From an uncultured Luminiphilus sp. (GTDB lineage: Bacteria > Pseudomonadota > Gammaproteobacteria > Pseudomonadales > Halieaceae): 64,000 nucleotides of DNA. Where the stretch lies: NCBI GenBank assembly GCA_943787485.1, contig CALSMP010000005.1, positions 62,001 to 126,000 of the forward strand, read 5' to 3'. Positions 1 through 9,314 of the stretch are shown piece after piece. Position 1 is the first letter of the stretch. Every line of letters begins with the position of its first letter. A program made the position numbers and the translations under genes. Below the pieces are notes generated by a model. That model was not told where the DNA came from, ran no database searches, and worked only from the letters and a program-made list of their open reading frames with translations.

Positions 1-1704
1 ATCCGGATCAGTCCACCATGCTCGGAGCTGCGCCGCACCGACTCGGTTGTCAACTCGACCTGTTGCCAAATCAACCGTATTTTCCACCGGAGCCAGCGAG
101 CCATCAGGCAACAAGCGGCCTTCACCCGCCCAGGCGACATCATAAATCGCCTCCGTAGTCGTGCCATCGGGCAGTTGGGATCCTTTGACAATCTGAATAC
201 GATCCAAGTGCCCCGAATTTGGATCGGCCTGCGCCTCTATTAAAAACTGCGGCGCTGGTTTGGATCCCTTTTCATGATGCACCAGTTCTCCACCCATCGG
301 GACCGCATGGCCTTCCATATTGGCAGGGAAGTTTGCCGCATCTAACTGGCTCTCCTGGAGATTCCACCCTCCGTAAAGCCGCACGGCAATCCGAGGCCCG
401 CTGGTGGCGTAGACTTCACGACGACGCATGGCCGCCACAATACTTTCCCGGGTATTCTCCTCAGCCCAGACCGCTGCCAGGCCAGAGGCTGACATAGCCC
501 ATCCAAAAGTCTGATTGGCCGCATCCCCCCACCGCATCTTTTTGTTACGCGGGATGGAGTCGGTAGCCATCTTACCCTGAAAATTATCCTCATCCGCGCT
601 AGAGAGCCCTGTATGCGCGTCCGTAGAGCCGATAACACCGAATTGATAGGGGTTAACCCCTAGGGTCGAGGCCAGAGACAGGCCTCGGCGTAATGCCGGG
701 CGAATGTAGTCTCCGCCCCTCGGCTTGTACTCCTCGGGAGTGCGCTGAATATAGTAGGGGTATGTCTCAAAGTCTGCGAAGGGATCCTCAGGAGACAGTG
801 CCGGATGCGTCTCGGAGTCTCCCTTTATTTGCGTAATTTCTACAATCGGCTCCCAATAGCGACGCGTTTCTGCATAGCTCGCGCTCATCTCACCGCCCTT
901 GAGTGGCGCCATGGCAAACATGGCTCCCTTGGAAATATTCGAATTGTGGGGAATCGCAAGAAAATTTCCGTTGGTCGCCTCTGCAGTCTCGCCCAGCCAA
1001 GCCCATAAATCTTGCGGGAACGCGCTCTGATCTAATCCGAAGGGATCAAAGGTTTGCGCTCTCCCGGCGTCGAGGTCCGTTACCACAATGCGGTGCAGAT
1101 TGGCACCGCCCGGAATGGAGCTGTACTCCCAGCCGATTAACGCGGTGAACTGACCAGGCTTATTGTGTGAGTCGGCGGCCTCAGTAATCACTCGCCATGC
1201 ATCAACTTCAACCTGCAGTTGCGATGGAATACCCCCAAAACTGAGCCGTCGAGCAGCGGCCGCTGCCCGCGTGTCGGCAGTGGGCTCGGGCAGCGCATCG
1301 ATGAACAACAGGCGCGCTGTCTTCTTGTCGACGGCATCTTGTAAGACGGCCGATGCGTACCAAGCCCGCAAGCGTTGATATAGGCTCAGGCCGGTGGTGT
1401 CCACGCCGTTGAAATACACGCTTTGGGTCACCCCCAACAGCTCTGCATGGTCAGATAACACCAAAAAATCCAAGGGGGTCTTGAGTTGAACCCGATGCTT
1501 GTCCCATGGATGCTCAACTGGCATTCCTTTTGCAAACCGGTAGGCCACATCGGGAGTGGCCGACATATTATTGTTAACGAAGGCGTCGAAGGAGTAATTC
1601 GAATGCAGGTGGGTATCGCCCCAAAGTAACTGCTTGGGCTGCGCAAAAGCCACTGTTTCGATACCGCAGCATGTAACCAAAAATACGATGAGTAGTCGCT
1701 TCAC
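1..1704 (-). CDS. DUF3604 family secreted protein, 3' end outside the window
   Basis: The reading frame stays open from a GTG at 1704 to the left window edge, so the C-terminus is missing. Residues 1-21 form a signal peptide with a likely cut after AFA, which places the protein in the periplasm or outside. A DTHLHSNYS motif at about residues 30-38, resembling the first metal-binding motif of PHP-type phosphoesterases, and a later STDAHTG motif are typical of DUF3604. The visible part ends in an AWWTDPD stretch that in this family lies near the C-terminus, so probably only several tens of residues are lost. No enzymatic activity can be assigned. ATG is absent near the start; the GTG follows GAGAAGGA at a good distance. 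Confidence 0.85.
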   Translation of the reverse strand, partial: MKRLLIVFLVTCCGIETVAFAQPKQLLWGDTHLHSNYSFDAFVNNNMSATPDVAYRFAKGMPVEHPWDKHRVQLKTPLDFLVLSDHAELLGVTQSVYFNGVDTTGLSLYQRLRAWYASAVLQDAVDKKTARLLFIDALPEPTADTRAAAAARRLSFGGIPSQLQVEVDAWRVITEAADSHNKPGQFTALIGWEYSSIPGGANLHRIVVTDLDAGRAQTFDPFGLDQSAFPQDLWAWLGETAEATNGNFLAIPHNSNISKGAMFAMAPLKGGEMSASYAETRRYWEPIVEITQIKGDSETHPALSPEDPFADFETYPYYIQRTPEEYKPRGGDYIRPALRRGLSLASTLGVNPYQFGVIGSTDAHTGLSSADEDNFQGKMATDSIPRNKKMRWGDAANQTFGWAMSASGLAAVWAEENTRESIVAAMRRREVYATSGPRIAVRLYGGWNLQESQLDAANFPANMEGHAVPMGGELVHHEKGSKPAPQFLIEAQADPNSGHLDRIQIVKGSQLPDGTTTEAIYDVAWAGEGRLLPDGSLAPVENTVDLATGRVDNRVGAAQLRAWWTDPD

Positions 1705-1787
1705 GGTTTTATCCTTCTCTGGGGTTAGCATGGGAGGCTTTTGCACTCCGCTGTTTTATTATCATCTGATCGTCGCCTGAGCGAGGA

Positions 1788-2585
1788 TTAACGTCCTTTC
1801 CATTCGTAGGGCCGCTTTTCAAAAAAAGCGGCGACCGCGTTTGGGCTGTCCTCGCTGTTAATGCATTTTTCCTGCAGATGCGCTTCTTTCACAATAGATT
1901 CCGATAGCGAGCCTGTTGCGGCATAGCGCAGCGCCTCTTTGGTATAGCGCAAGGCAAGCGGTGAGCGTGAAGCAAGATCGGCGAGAAAAGCAGCAGCTTC
2001 TTGCCTAAAACTCTCGTCGGCAAACACCCTATTCACCATGCCCCATTCAAGGGCTTTCGCAGCAGGTATTTTCTCGCCCATGACCATCATCTCAAGCGCC
2101 CGCCTACTGCCAATGAGCCTCTCTGTCAGCCAGGTGGCACCACCATCAGGCACCAACCCAATACCAGCAAAGGGTTGATAGAGAAAAGCCGATTGCGCCA
2201 TGACGACAAAATCACAAGCCATTGCGTAGGAGTAGCTGATGCCAGCGCAAGGTCCGTTAACGGCGGCCACCCAAACCTTGGGCGCGTCGGCAATCGCCAA
2301 TACTGCGGGACCAAATTCATTAATTAAAGCGTCACGGGTGCGCTCGCCCATCATCAGACCACCCTGACCGTCATCCTCGGACAAATCGGCGCCTGCGCCA
2401 AAAGCTCTGCCCTCACCCGTCAGCTCAACGATTCGAATAGAATCATCGAGGTTAAGCTCTCTCGCCGCCGCCAACAGCTCTCTGCGCATGGTAGTGTTCA
2501 TAGAGTTGAGGGTGGACTGGCGATTGAAAGCCAGTCGCGCGACTGCGCCATCCCGCGAAAGCGTCAATGTTTCGTAATCAGTCAT
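1788..2585 (-). CDS. Enoyl-CoA hydratase/isomerase (crotonase) family protein
   Basis: This 265-residue protein has the usual crotonase length. It shows the oxyanion-hole region GRAFGAGADL (about residues 58-67), the second conserved block NGPCAGISYSYAMACD (about 110-125) and a PDGGATWL motif (about 146-153). The PDGG block with its aspartate is typical of PaaG-like isomerases rather than of classical hydratases, which carry glutamates there. It probably acts on an enoyl-CoA in the cytoplasm during fatty-acid or aromatic-acid breakdown. The substrate cannot be read from the sequence. It sits beside acyl-CoA ligase genes, which fits such a role. ATG start at 2585. Confidence 0.85.
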   Translation of the reverse strand: MTDYETLTLSRDGAVARLAFNRQSTLNSMNTTMRRELLAAARELNLDDSIRIVELTGEGRAFGAGADLSEDDGQGGLMMGERTRDALINEFGPAVLAIADAPKVWVAAVNGPCAGISYSYAMACDFVVMAQSAFLYQPFAGIGLVPDGGATWLTERLIGSRRALEMMVMGEKIPAAKALEWGMVNRVFADESFRQEAAAFLADLASRSPLALRYTKEALRYAATGSLSESIVKEAHLQEKCINSEDSPNAVAAFFEKRPYEWKGR

Positions 2586-2658
2586 AGCAAAATCCTGTAA
2601 AACGTGCCTTTGTTAAACGGGTTAAACGCCTATGGACGATGCGCCGACAACGTCTCGA

Positions 2659-3213
2659 TTAATTATCTACCAATGTCGTTGGTGCCGCCGGAGTGTACCG
2701 CAGCGTGCGATAACAATAACAGCATGCGTATTGGGCCCGGCCACGGGAGATCCGGTTATGTCGTGTGGTTGAAATATAATGCGGCCGACAACCACAGTGA
2801 TAAGGGTGCCGACGCTGCCTCCTGACTCGAACAAGAGACGCTTGCTCTGGGGTCAAACGGTAGGTGGCTGAGGGGTTACCCCCCATCATCATCATAAGCT
2901 CTCGCCATTCCTTACCGTGGGATTGCGCATTGTAATAGGCCATTTCGATCGCGTAATGACACACCTCATGGACAATAGTATCGCTCACGTGGTGTTCGAA
3001 ATCGGTAGCAAAAATATGTGGGTTAAACCGCAACCAACGTCTTGCTCCACGCCGACAATACATGCCGGCAGTACCGCCGGTGAGATCAAATTTTACGGAA
3101 ATTGATGCCAGCGTGATGTCTAGGTGCAGCGCCGCTCGCTGAATGTCGTCCAGAGCTTTTGCCACGACTTGACTACGCTGAGACTCCGACAGGTCTGGAC
3201 GGTCAGGTGCCAA
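2659..3213 (-). CDS. SprT-like zinc metalloprotease domain protein
   Basis: The 184-residue protein carries an HEVCHY (HExxH) zinc-protease motif at about residue 83, followed by a further histidine in SHGKEW, as in SprT/Spartan-like proteins. A C-terminal cysteine pattern (HCGC, then CCYC about 30 residues on) looks like the zinc ribbon of bacterial SprT. SprT family members are linked to DNA-protein crosslink repair in eukaryotes; the bacterial role is poorly known. It lies 8 nt downstream of the acyl-CoA synthetase stop-to-start order on the same strand, so it may be co-transcribed with that gene. The start at 3213 is the first in frame. Confidence 0.8.
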   Translation of the reverse strand: MAPDRPDLSESQRSQVVAKALDDIQRAALHLDITLASISVKFDLTGGTAGMYCRRGARRWLRFNPHIFATDFEHHVSDTIVHEVCHYAIEMAYYNAQSHGKEWRELMMMMGGNPSATYRLTPEQASLVRVRRQRRHPYHCGCRPHYISTTRHNRISRGRAQYACCYCYRTLRYTPAAPTTLVDN

Positions 3214-3221
3214 ATCCTACC

Positions 3222-4925
3222 TCAATCTGCGCTGGCAATATCAAGCACGTCTTTAAGCTCTCGCTTTAAGAATTTTCCGTTGGCATTGCGCGGCAGCGGC
3301 TCAGAGAGAAACCAGATGTATCGGGGTACCTTAAAAGCCGCAAGCCGTGTAGCCAGATGCTCACGCAGTGCTGCAGCATCCAGCATGGCAAACTCTCTGA
3401 GGTGTACCGCCGCACCCACCTCTTCTCCCAAGCGCTCATCCGGCACTGCAAAGGCGACGCACTCAAGCACCGCTGGGTGATCAAAAATAGCATTCTCCAC
3501 TTCGGCGCCGTAAACATTTTCGCCGCCCCGCAAGATCATATCTTTGGCTCGGTCCACCAGATAAAGGAACCCGTCTTGATCGAAGTAGCCAATATCACCG
3601 GTGTGCAACCAACCATCAACAATGGTTTCAGCAGTCGCCTCTGCTCGATTGAGATAGCCCTTAATTACGGGAGTGCCCTTTACACAAACTTCACCGACCT
3701 CTCCCGCCGGCATATTTTCCCCGTTTGCCCCTATCACGCGGCCCTCTAACGAGGGCACAAGGGGTCCCGCACTCGCTGGGCGTTCAAGAAAAATATCACC
3801 CGCGATGTAACTGATGATGCCGCAAACCTCGGTCATCCCATAGCCTTGCGTGGGCTTTGCTCGGGTAGTGGCCTCAGCAACTTTGCCGACGAGATCGGGC
3901 TGCATGGCCGCGCCGCCTCCCCCCATAGCACTCAAGCTACTCAAATCATAACTATCGCGGTCTGGGTGGGATAAAATCTCCCGCGTCATCATAGGCACGG
4001 CGCTCATGGTCGTGACGCTCTCCGCCTCGATCAGCCGCATCGCCTCCACCGTATCCCACTTGTACATCAAGACGAACTTCCCGCCGGCAACACTACCCCC
4101 TTGCAAAATACAGTTATTGGCCGTGACGTGAAAAAGTGGCGTTGCAATCAACGCGGTTGGGGGCGGTGCACTAATCGCCGCATCAGGCTCTTCACCCAAC
4201 TCGAATGCACGTGCCGTGGCATAGATCGACCCCATGGCCGCAACACTCATGATATTGGCAACACACCCTCGATGGGTTAGTTGGGCCCCCTTGGGCCGTC
4301 CGGTTGTACCCGATGTGTAAAATATGCAGGCGTCGGAGTCGGGATCAATCGTCACATCCGGAAGCTCGCCTCCGCCCGCAATGGCCTGCTGCCAGTCGGT
4401 CCCTGCCACAGAGCTATTCTCTGTGCGTACAGTAACCACGTCTATCGTCGGAAAGCTCTCCCTGATAGTGGCGAAAGTCTCCAAGCGACGATCATCTGCA
4501 ATTAGCAAAGTCGGGGTAGAATCTGCCAGCGCATAGGCCATCTCGTCCGCGACCCACCAAGCATTCATGCCAACCACGGCGGCACCCACAGCATTAATAG
4601 CCCAATGGGCAAGCATCCATTCCGGATAATTTCGCATCGCAATAGCCACCCGGTCTCCGGGCTGAACGCCCTGACGTTGCAGCCAACACGCAAACGCGGC
4701 TACTTGCTCCGCCGCTTGGGTATAGGTGAGTCGCTCATCCTCGTAGATTAGGTATTCCGCGTCACCATACCCCGCCGCGAGGCGCCATAGGTCCGTCAAT
4801 GAACCCGGCGCATTTACGTATCCCAGCAGGGACTGCCCTCGTACCTCTACTCGCCCTACCTCTAGTAAGGTGCCCGGCGCGGTTACCAACTCACGGGCTG
4901 CATTAAAATGATCAATTCGTGCCAT
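3222..4925 (-). CDS. AMP-binding acyl-CoA synthetase
   Basis: This 567-residue ANL-superfamily enzyme would activate a carboxylic acid to its CoA thioester via an acyl-adenylate. Visible signatures are the P-loop-like YTSGTTGRPKG, the QGYGMTE adenylate motif, the WLHTGDIG motif and the C-terminal NANGKFLK lysine motif. The open frame runs further upstream to 5285, but that extension overlaps the start of the divergent phosphotransferase and lacks family similarity. I therefore choose the ATG at 4925 (MARIDHFNAAR). The chain length of the substrate is unknown. The gene is divergent from the phosphotransferase at 5146, leaving a 220-nt shared promoter region. Confidence 0.88.
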   Translation of the reverse strand: MARIDHFNAARELVTAPGTLLEVGRVEVRGQSLLGYVNAPGSLTDLWRLAAGYGDAEYLIYEDERLTYTQAAEQVAAFACWLQRQGVQPGDRVAIAMRNYPEWMLAHWAINAVGAAVVGMNAWWVADEMAYALADSTPTLLIADDRRLETFATIRESFPTIDVVTVRTENSSVAGTDWQQAIAGGGELPDVTIDPDSDACIFYTSGTTGRPKGAQLTHRGCVANIMSVAAMGSIYATARAFELGEEPDAAISAPPPTALIATPLFHVTANNCILQGGSVAGGKFVLMYKWDTVEAMRLIEAESVTTMSAVPMMTREILSHPDRDSYDLSSLSAMGGGGAAMQPDLVGKVAEATTRAKPTQGYGMTEVCGIISYIAGDIFLERPASAGPLVPSLEGRVIGANGENMPAGEVGEVCVKGTPVIKGYLNRAEATAETIVDGWLHTGDIGYFDQDGFLYLVDRAKDMILRGGENVYGAEVENAIFDHPAVLECVAFAVPDERLGEEVGAAVHLREFAMLDAAALREHLATRLAAFKVPRYIWFLSEPLPRNANGKFLKRELKDVLDIASAD

Positions 4926-5145
4926 CGATACTCCAAATACCGGTCGCTGATACTCGACATAACAGGCTTCAGCGAACATCATCACTAAGCCCTTCAAGAG
5001 CGCCTGTGGCTCGTAAGTGCGCCTGCGGCTTGCCAGCCGGAGCATACCCACAGCATACTGAAGGTTCAAATATTTCCGTGTCGAGTAGGCGTTGCACTGG
5101 GGCATTGCCGGCTCTCGACCGCTGAAACGGAGCAACTCTCGGGTA

Positions 5146-6162
5146 ATGGACACGCAAACGCTGGATACCACACACCTTAAGGACTGGCTCGAGCAGCACA
5201 TCGGCAAGTTTGATGGCCCTGTTCTGGCCGAGAAATTCGCCGGGGGGCAGTCAAATCCTACATTTAAACTGACCGCAGGCGGCAACCGCTATGTCCTCCG
5301 ACGCAAGCCGCCTGGCAATTTGTTAGCTTCAGCCCACGCGGTAGACCGGGAATTTAGAGTGATTTCTGCTTTACAAGCCACGGACGTGCCAGTACCGCGG
5401 TCAATCGCGCTGTGCGAGGACGAGAGTGTCATTGGCTCGATGTTCTATGTTATGGAACACCTTGAAGGCAGAGTTTTTTGGGATCCCGCCGTCCCAGAGG
5501 TAAGTAACGAAGACCGTGCCGCTATTTATGATGACATGAATCGTGTGCTCGCCGGCCTGCATCAAGTGGATATCGAGCAAGTGGGTCTCACTGACTATGG
5601 CAGACCCGGAAACTATTTCGAGCGGCAGGTCAGTCGCTGGACCAAACAGTACCGTGCCTCAGAGACCGAGTCGATCGCCGCTATGGAGCAGCTCATCGAA
5701 TGGCTGCCACTCAACATGCCTGAGGACGACGGCAGAATAAGCTTGGTTCATGGGGATTACCGTTTAGATAATGTGATGTTTCACCCCACCGAACCCCGTA
5801 TTATCGCTGTCCTGGATTGGGAGCTGTCCACCCTAGGCAATCCGATTGCGGATCTGGCGTATCAGGTGATGGCCTGGCAACTTCCACCCCAAGGCGGTTT
5901 GGTCGGCATGGCCGGAGTTAACCGTGATGCACTGAAAATTCCATCTGACCATGCGTACATCAAGGCCTATTGCGATAGAACCGGCCGCGATGAGATCAAG
6001 CACTGGAATTTCTATCTGGTGTTTTGCTTCTTTCGGCTTGCTGCAATCCTTCAGGGAGTCAGAAAGCGCGGGCTTGACGGAAACGCCTCCAGCGCGGAAG
6101 CCATTGAGCGCGGCAATTTGACCACTCCTCTCGCCGAACTTGGCGTGTCGTTTATTGGCTAG
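5146..6162 (+). CDS. Phosphotransferase family protein (ACAD10/11-like APH domain)
   Basis: The 338-residue protein is an aminoglycoside-phosphotransferase-fold kinase. It shows the catalytic HGDYRLDNVMFH loop and the metal-binding DWE motif (VLDWELSTLGNP), and an N-terminal FAGGQSNPTF nucleotide-binding stretch. Bacterial members of this subgroup usually lie beside acyl-CoA dehydrogenase or ligase genes and match the kinase domain of human ACAD10/11, which phosphorylates 4-hydroxyacyl-CoA. A role in hydroxy-fatty-acid breakdown is thus plausible but inferred. The frame opens at 5092; I choose ATG 5146 because similarity begins there and it avoids overlap with the divergent synthetase leader. 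Confidence 0.82.
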   Translation: MDTQTLDTTHLKDWLEQHIGKFDGPVLAEKFAGGQSNPTFKLTAGGNRYVLRRKPPGNLLASAHAVDREFRVISALQATDVPVPRSIALCEDESVIGSMFYVMEHLEGRVFWDPAVPEVSNEDRAAIYDDMNRVLAGLHQVDIEQVGLTDYGRPGNYFERQVSRWTKQYRASETESIAAMEQLIEWLPLNMPEDDGRISLVHGDYRLDNVMFHPTEPRIIAVLDWELSTLGNPIADLAYQVMAWQLPPQGGLVGMAGVNRDALKIPSDHAYIKAYCDRTGRDEIKHWNFYLVFCFFRLAAILQGVRKRGLDGNASSAEAIERGNLTTPLAELGVSFIG

Positions 6163-6176
6163 ACACCTGCCCTCCC

Positions 6177-7833
6177 CTAATGGGTCACGCGAGCGTTGCC
6201 GGCCTTTAGCGCTCGGGATTGCCGGGTCTGATTTTGATTATTCCTTTTTTTCGAGGCCGTGCCGTTTGAGCCAGCCCTGAGCGCGTCAAGCTGCGCCTTA
6301 GTCGGCGGCGGTCTCCGTCGAGACGAACGCGGACGTCGATATTTTCGCGCATCCGGCCTGAGATCCCCGTACTCAAATCGGTACAAAATTTCTTCTAGAG
6401 TCCGCGATATCATCGTGCAACGTCTTATGGCTTCTACCTTTTCAAAGCAGGCTTGTTCACCGTAGCGAACGATCTCAAGTAACTGCTTGTCATCAACATG
6501 GGACAACAGCCTTAAAGGGTTAGCAAGACGGAAGCTGGGTATGATGTTGATATCCCCTGTGTACTCTTGGTCCATTAGCGCATGCAGACCATGCATCATC
6601 ATATTGAAGCGTGGCCAGCTGTCTCCTTGCCGCTGTGCTATACCCCGGTAAAAATTAAGCACCTCTCTGCCCAAGCCGACGCCAAAGGTACCGGCAGCCT
6701 TCGAAAGCGGGTGCTTATCCTCGCCCTTGGAAAGAAATGCCGTCGCTATCGGATTGACCATACTCACGATGTAGTGATTGGTGCTGAAGAGACGGGAAAG
6801 ACGTTTTGCCGGCAGATCATCTGCGACGGAGCCATCGACCCAGCGACGACCCGGGAGGTACGGTTGTGCTTCCCCATCAACATTCTTCGCCATGAGCATC
6901 ACTGGGGGGAAGACACCCGGGACGGCACAAGAGGCCATCACCGCGGCGCGAATGTACACATTGGGGGATGTCACCGCATTGAGCAACCGAGACCGTTGGT
7001 GCGGCTCAGCTGGGGCTACGGTGATACTGACCTGGCGTCCGGTTTTTGCATAGGCCTCTTCAAAAGTCATATCCGGGACCAGACGCGCCACGAGCGCCTC
7101 AAGGTCGGCCAACGAAATATGAGACCCACCGCCAAGCATGCGGCGAAAAAAACTCGCCTCCTTATTGGCTTCGCGATGAAGAATTGCAGGGTCCTGCAAA
7201 TTCAGCAGCTCTTCGTCGTCAAGACAGGCTAGAACACCAGCCACCAGCGCGCCTGCACTAGAGCCCGAGATTACTCTGGGCAGCAACCCCTGCGCCGTGA
7301 GCACATTAACCACGCCAAGATGGAGAAAACCCAGCACGCCCCCCGCCGCTCAGCATAAGGGCGGAACGGCCAAAGCAGGTATTCGCCCTATAAAAGAACT
7401 CGAGTTTTTGCTGAACAGGAATCACGTCCTCATCGAGCTCAGCCAGTAATCGAAGGGACGCGTCAATCTCGTCGATGTAGTCTTCGATCAATCGTTTGGT
7501 GCCACATTTGGCCATTCGGTAAAGCACACTTTGGCCCATGCCCCCCATATTGCCGTGGATTCCTTCGTTCAGCGCAAATAGCAGTCCTTGATAATCCTTC
7601 TTGCGCCGTAGTGCCTTTAAACGGTCACATCGCAATCGAATCTGCGCGTGGTCATAGAGGTCTGTCTCTTCCTCTTCTCGCCAGCTATCCATGCCGCTCG
7701 TGCTGTCGTGCTCGGCAGCAATGGCGTACCAATCCTTATAGTTACCAGCGCCTTTTAGGCGCGCCTCGATGTTTTTCAGCTGACGTTTAGTGCCCACAAA
7801 TACCTCGGTTGGCAAGACGTGACGTGCGATCAT
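6177..7833 (-). pseudogene. Patatin-like phospholipase (DUF3336 + patatin) split by a frameshift
   Basis: Two overlapping frames make one protein. The first (7833 down to about 7340) is a DUF3336-type N-terminal domain ending in GRSALMLSGG. The second (from about 7337 down to 6177) continues with LGFLHLGVV, the nucleophile elbow GSSAG and the DGS catalytic aspartate (RRWVDGSV). The junction is a run of six C at 7339-7344 (six G in the gene). With five G the frame reads MLSGGGVLGFLHLG, exactly the oxyanion and glycine-rich block expected. The intact enzyme would be a lipid acyl hydrolase of about 550 residues with a basic, low-complexity C-terminal tail. A sequencing error is as likely as a true mutation. 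Confidence 0.82.
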
Positions 7834-7931
7834 TATACTCGCGTCGCGATAGGGTAGACTAATGCCTCAAATCGACGCCAATTATAGCTAGAGCTATGAA
7901 TATTTAATTAAAACAACAGCTTGGATAGAGG

Positions 7932-9311
7932 ATGATGAGTGATTTCGTAGGATACGCGGGGCTGCTCGCCAGTGTTTTTTTACTGATTTGGTTGGCTCTA
8001 CGCGGCATCGATATTATTTTCGCCGCTTTACTTAGCGCAATCGTGATCATTCTGACCAATCAACTGGCCTTCGCCGAATCGCTGCTTTCCGGGTTCGCCT
8101 TGGGTAAACTCGGGGCTTTTACATTTGCAGGAAAGTTTTTTTTACTGTTTGCGGCCGGCGCTATTTTTGGACGGGTTATGGGCGACTCAGGCGCCGCCGC
8201 CTCAGTGGCCCTCGCCTTGATCCGGCGAATGGGAGCCGAAAAGGCGCTCATCGTTACCACCCTCTCCTGCGCGTTACTAACCTACGGTGGTGTGGTGGTG
8301 TTTGTCGTCATTTTTGCAATGTACCCTCTTGGGCTGCAGCTGCTGAAAGAAGCCAACATTCCCAAGCGCCTTTTCTGTGCCGCATTGGCACTGGGAGCCG
8401 GCACATTTACCCTGACCGCTCTCCCAGGCACCCCATCAATTCAAAATGTTATCTCCGCCACGGCACTAAATACCAGCCTGTTTGCGGCGCCCTGGCTTGG
8501 CATGATTGGTGGCATCACCATGTTTGCTTTGGGACTCTGGTACCTAGAGACACAGCGCCGACTGGCCCATGATCGTGCCGAGGGCTTTGAGCCCGGACCA
8601 CGCGACCAGCTTATTGACGTAAACGCCGAACCGCTTCCCCACTGGGTCCTGGCCGTGTCGCCGCTGGTTGTCGTTCTGGGCACTATTATGCTTCCGCGGC
8701 TTTTTCTCGCTGCAGGCGCGGCCGTAACGGGGAGTGCAGCAGAGCTACTCGAGTTCGCCAACAATCAGCCGGTTGTCTGGCCGAGCATCGCACTTTTACT
8801 GGGGAGCGTTCAGGCGGCTCTGCTTTTCCCCAGAGTCCGATACCGGGCCCTTTTGGTGATGGGTCGAGGGACGCAGGATGCCATCCTCCCATTGATTAAC
8901 ACCGCCGCGGTAATAGGCTTCGCTGGGGTCGTCACTCAGACCCAGGGTTTTCAAACCTTCCTCACCCTCGCGATCGACTCGGGCCTGCCTCCGCTGCTCT
9001 CCGTGTTTGGATCGATCAGCTTGATCTCAGCCATTACGGGTTCAGCCTCTGGCGGTTTGCAGATATTCATGCAAACGCTTGGGCCACAATATCTTGAAAT
9101 GGGCCTTGAGCCTGAAGTCCTGCACCGGGTTGCCACGATTGCTAGTGGTGGCTTTGACTCTCTGCCCCACTGCGGCGCGGTGGTAGCAATGCTCACAATT
9201 ACCCAGCTGACCCACAAGCAGGCTTATCGCGACGTTGGCGTGATCACTGTGGTCATTCCCGTGATTGCAACGCTGGTAACGATTGGCGCCGCGAGCTTGG
9301 GTATCCGCTAG
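7932..9311 (+). CDS. GntP-family permease
   Basis: The 459-residue protein is almost entirely hydrophobic, with around twelve predicted membrane segments and a hydrophilic loop near residues 195-240. The pattern and the conserved ALPGTPSIQN and SGSASGG-like stretches match the GntP family of proton-coupled carboxylate/gluconate transporters, whose members also import D-beta-hydroxybutyrate. The substrate is not evident. Lipid genes on both sides suggest an organic acid linked to fatty-acid metabolism. Two adjacent ATGs (7932, 7935) are possible starts; GGAT and AGAGG lie just upstream. It is head-to-head with the patatin gene and tail-to-tail with the next ligase (3-nt gap). Confidence 0.8.
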   Translation: MMSDFVGYAGLLASVFLLIWLALRGIDIIFAALLSAIVIILTNQLAFAESLLSGFALGKLGAFTFAGKFFLLFAAGAIFGRVMGDSGAAASVALALIRRMGAEKALIVTTLSCALLTYGGVVVFVVIFAMYPLGLQLLKEANIPKRLFCAALALGAGTFTLTALPGTPSIQNVISATALNTSLFAAPWLGMIGGITMFALGLWYLETQRRLAHDRAEGFEPGPRDQLIDVNAEPLPHWVLAVSPLVVVLGTIMLPRLFLAAGAAVTGSAAELLEFANNQPVVWPSIALLLGSVQAALLFPRVRYRALLVMGRGTQDAILPLINTAAVIGFAGVVTQTQGFQTFLTLAIDSGLPPLLSVFGSISLISAITGSASGGLQIFMQTLGPQYLEMGLEPEVLHRVATIASGGFDSLPHCGAVVAMLTITQLTHKQAYRDVGVITVVIPVIATLVTIGAASLGIR

Positions 9312-9314
9312 CGC

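Noticed and set aside
4926-5285. N-terminal extension of the acyl-CoA synthetase
   Set aside because: The open frame continues, but it overlaps the divergent phosphotransferase start and shows no family similarity.
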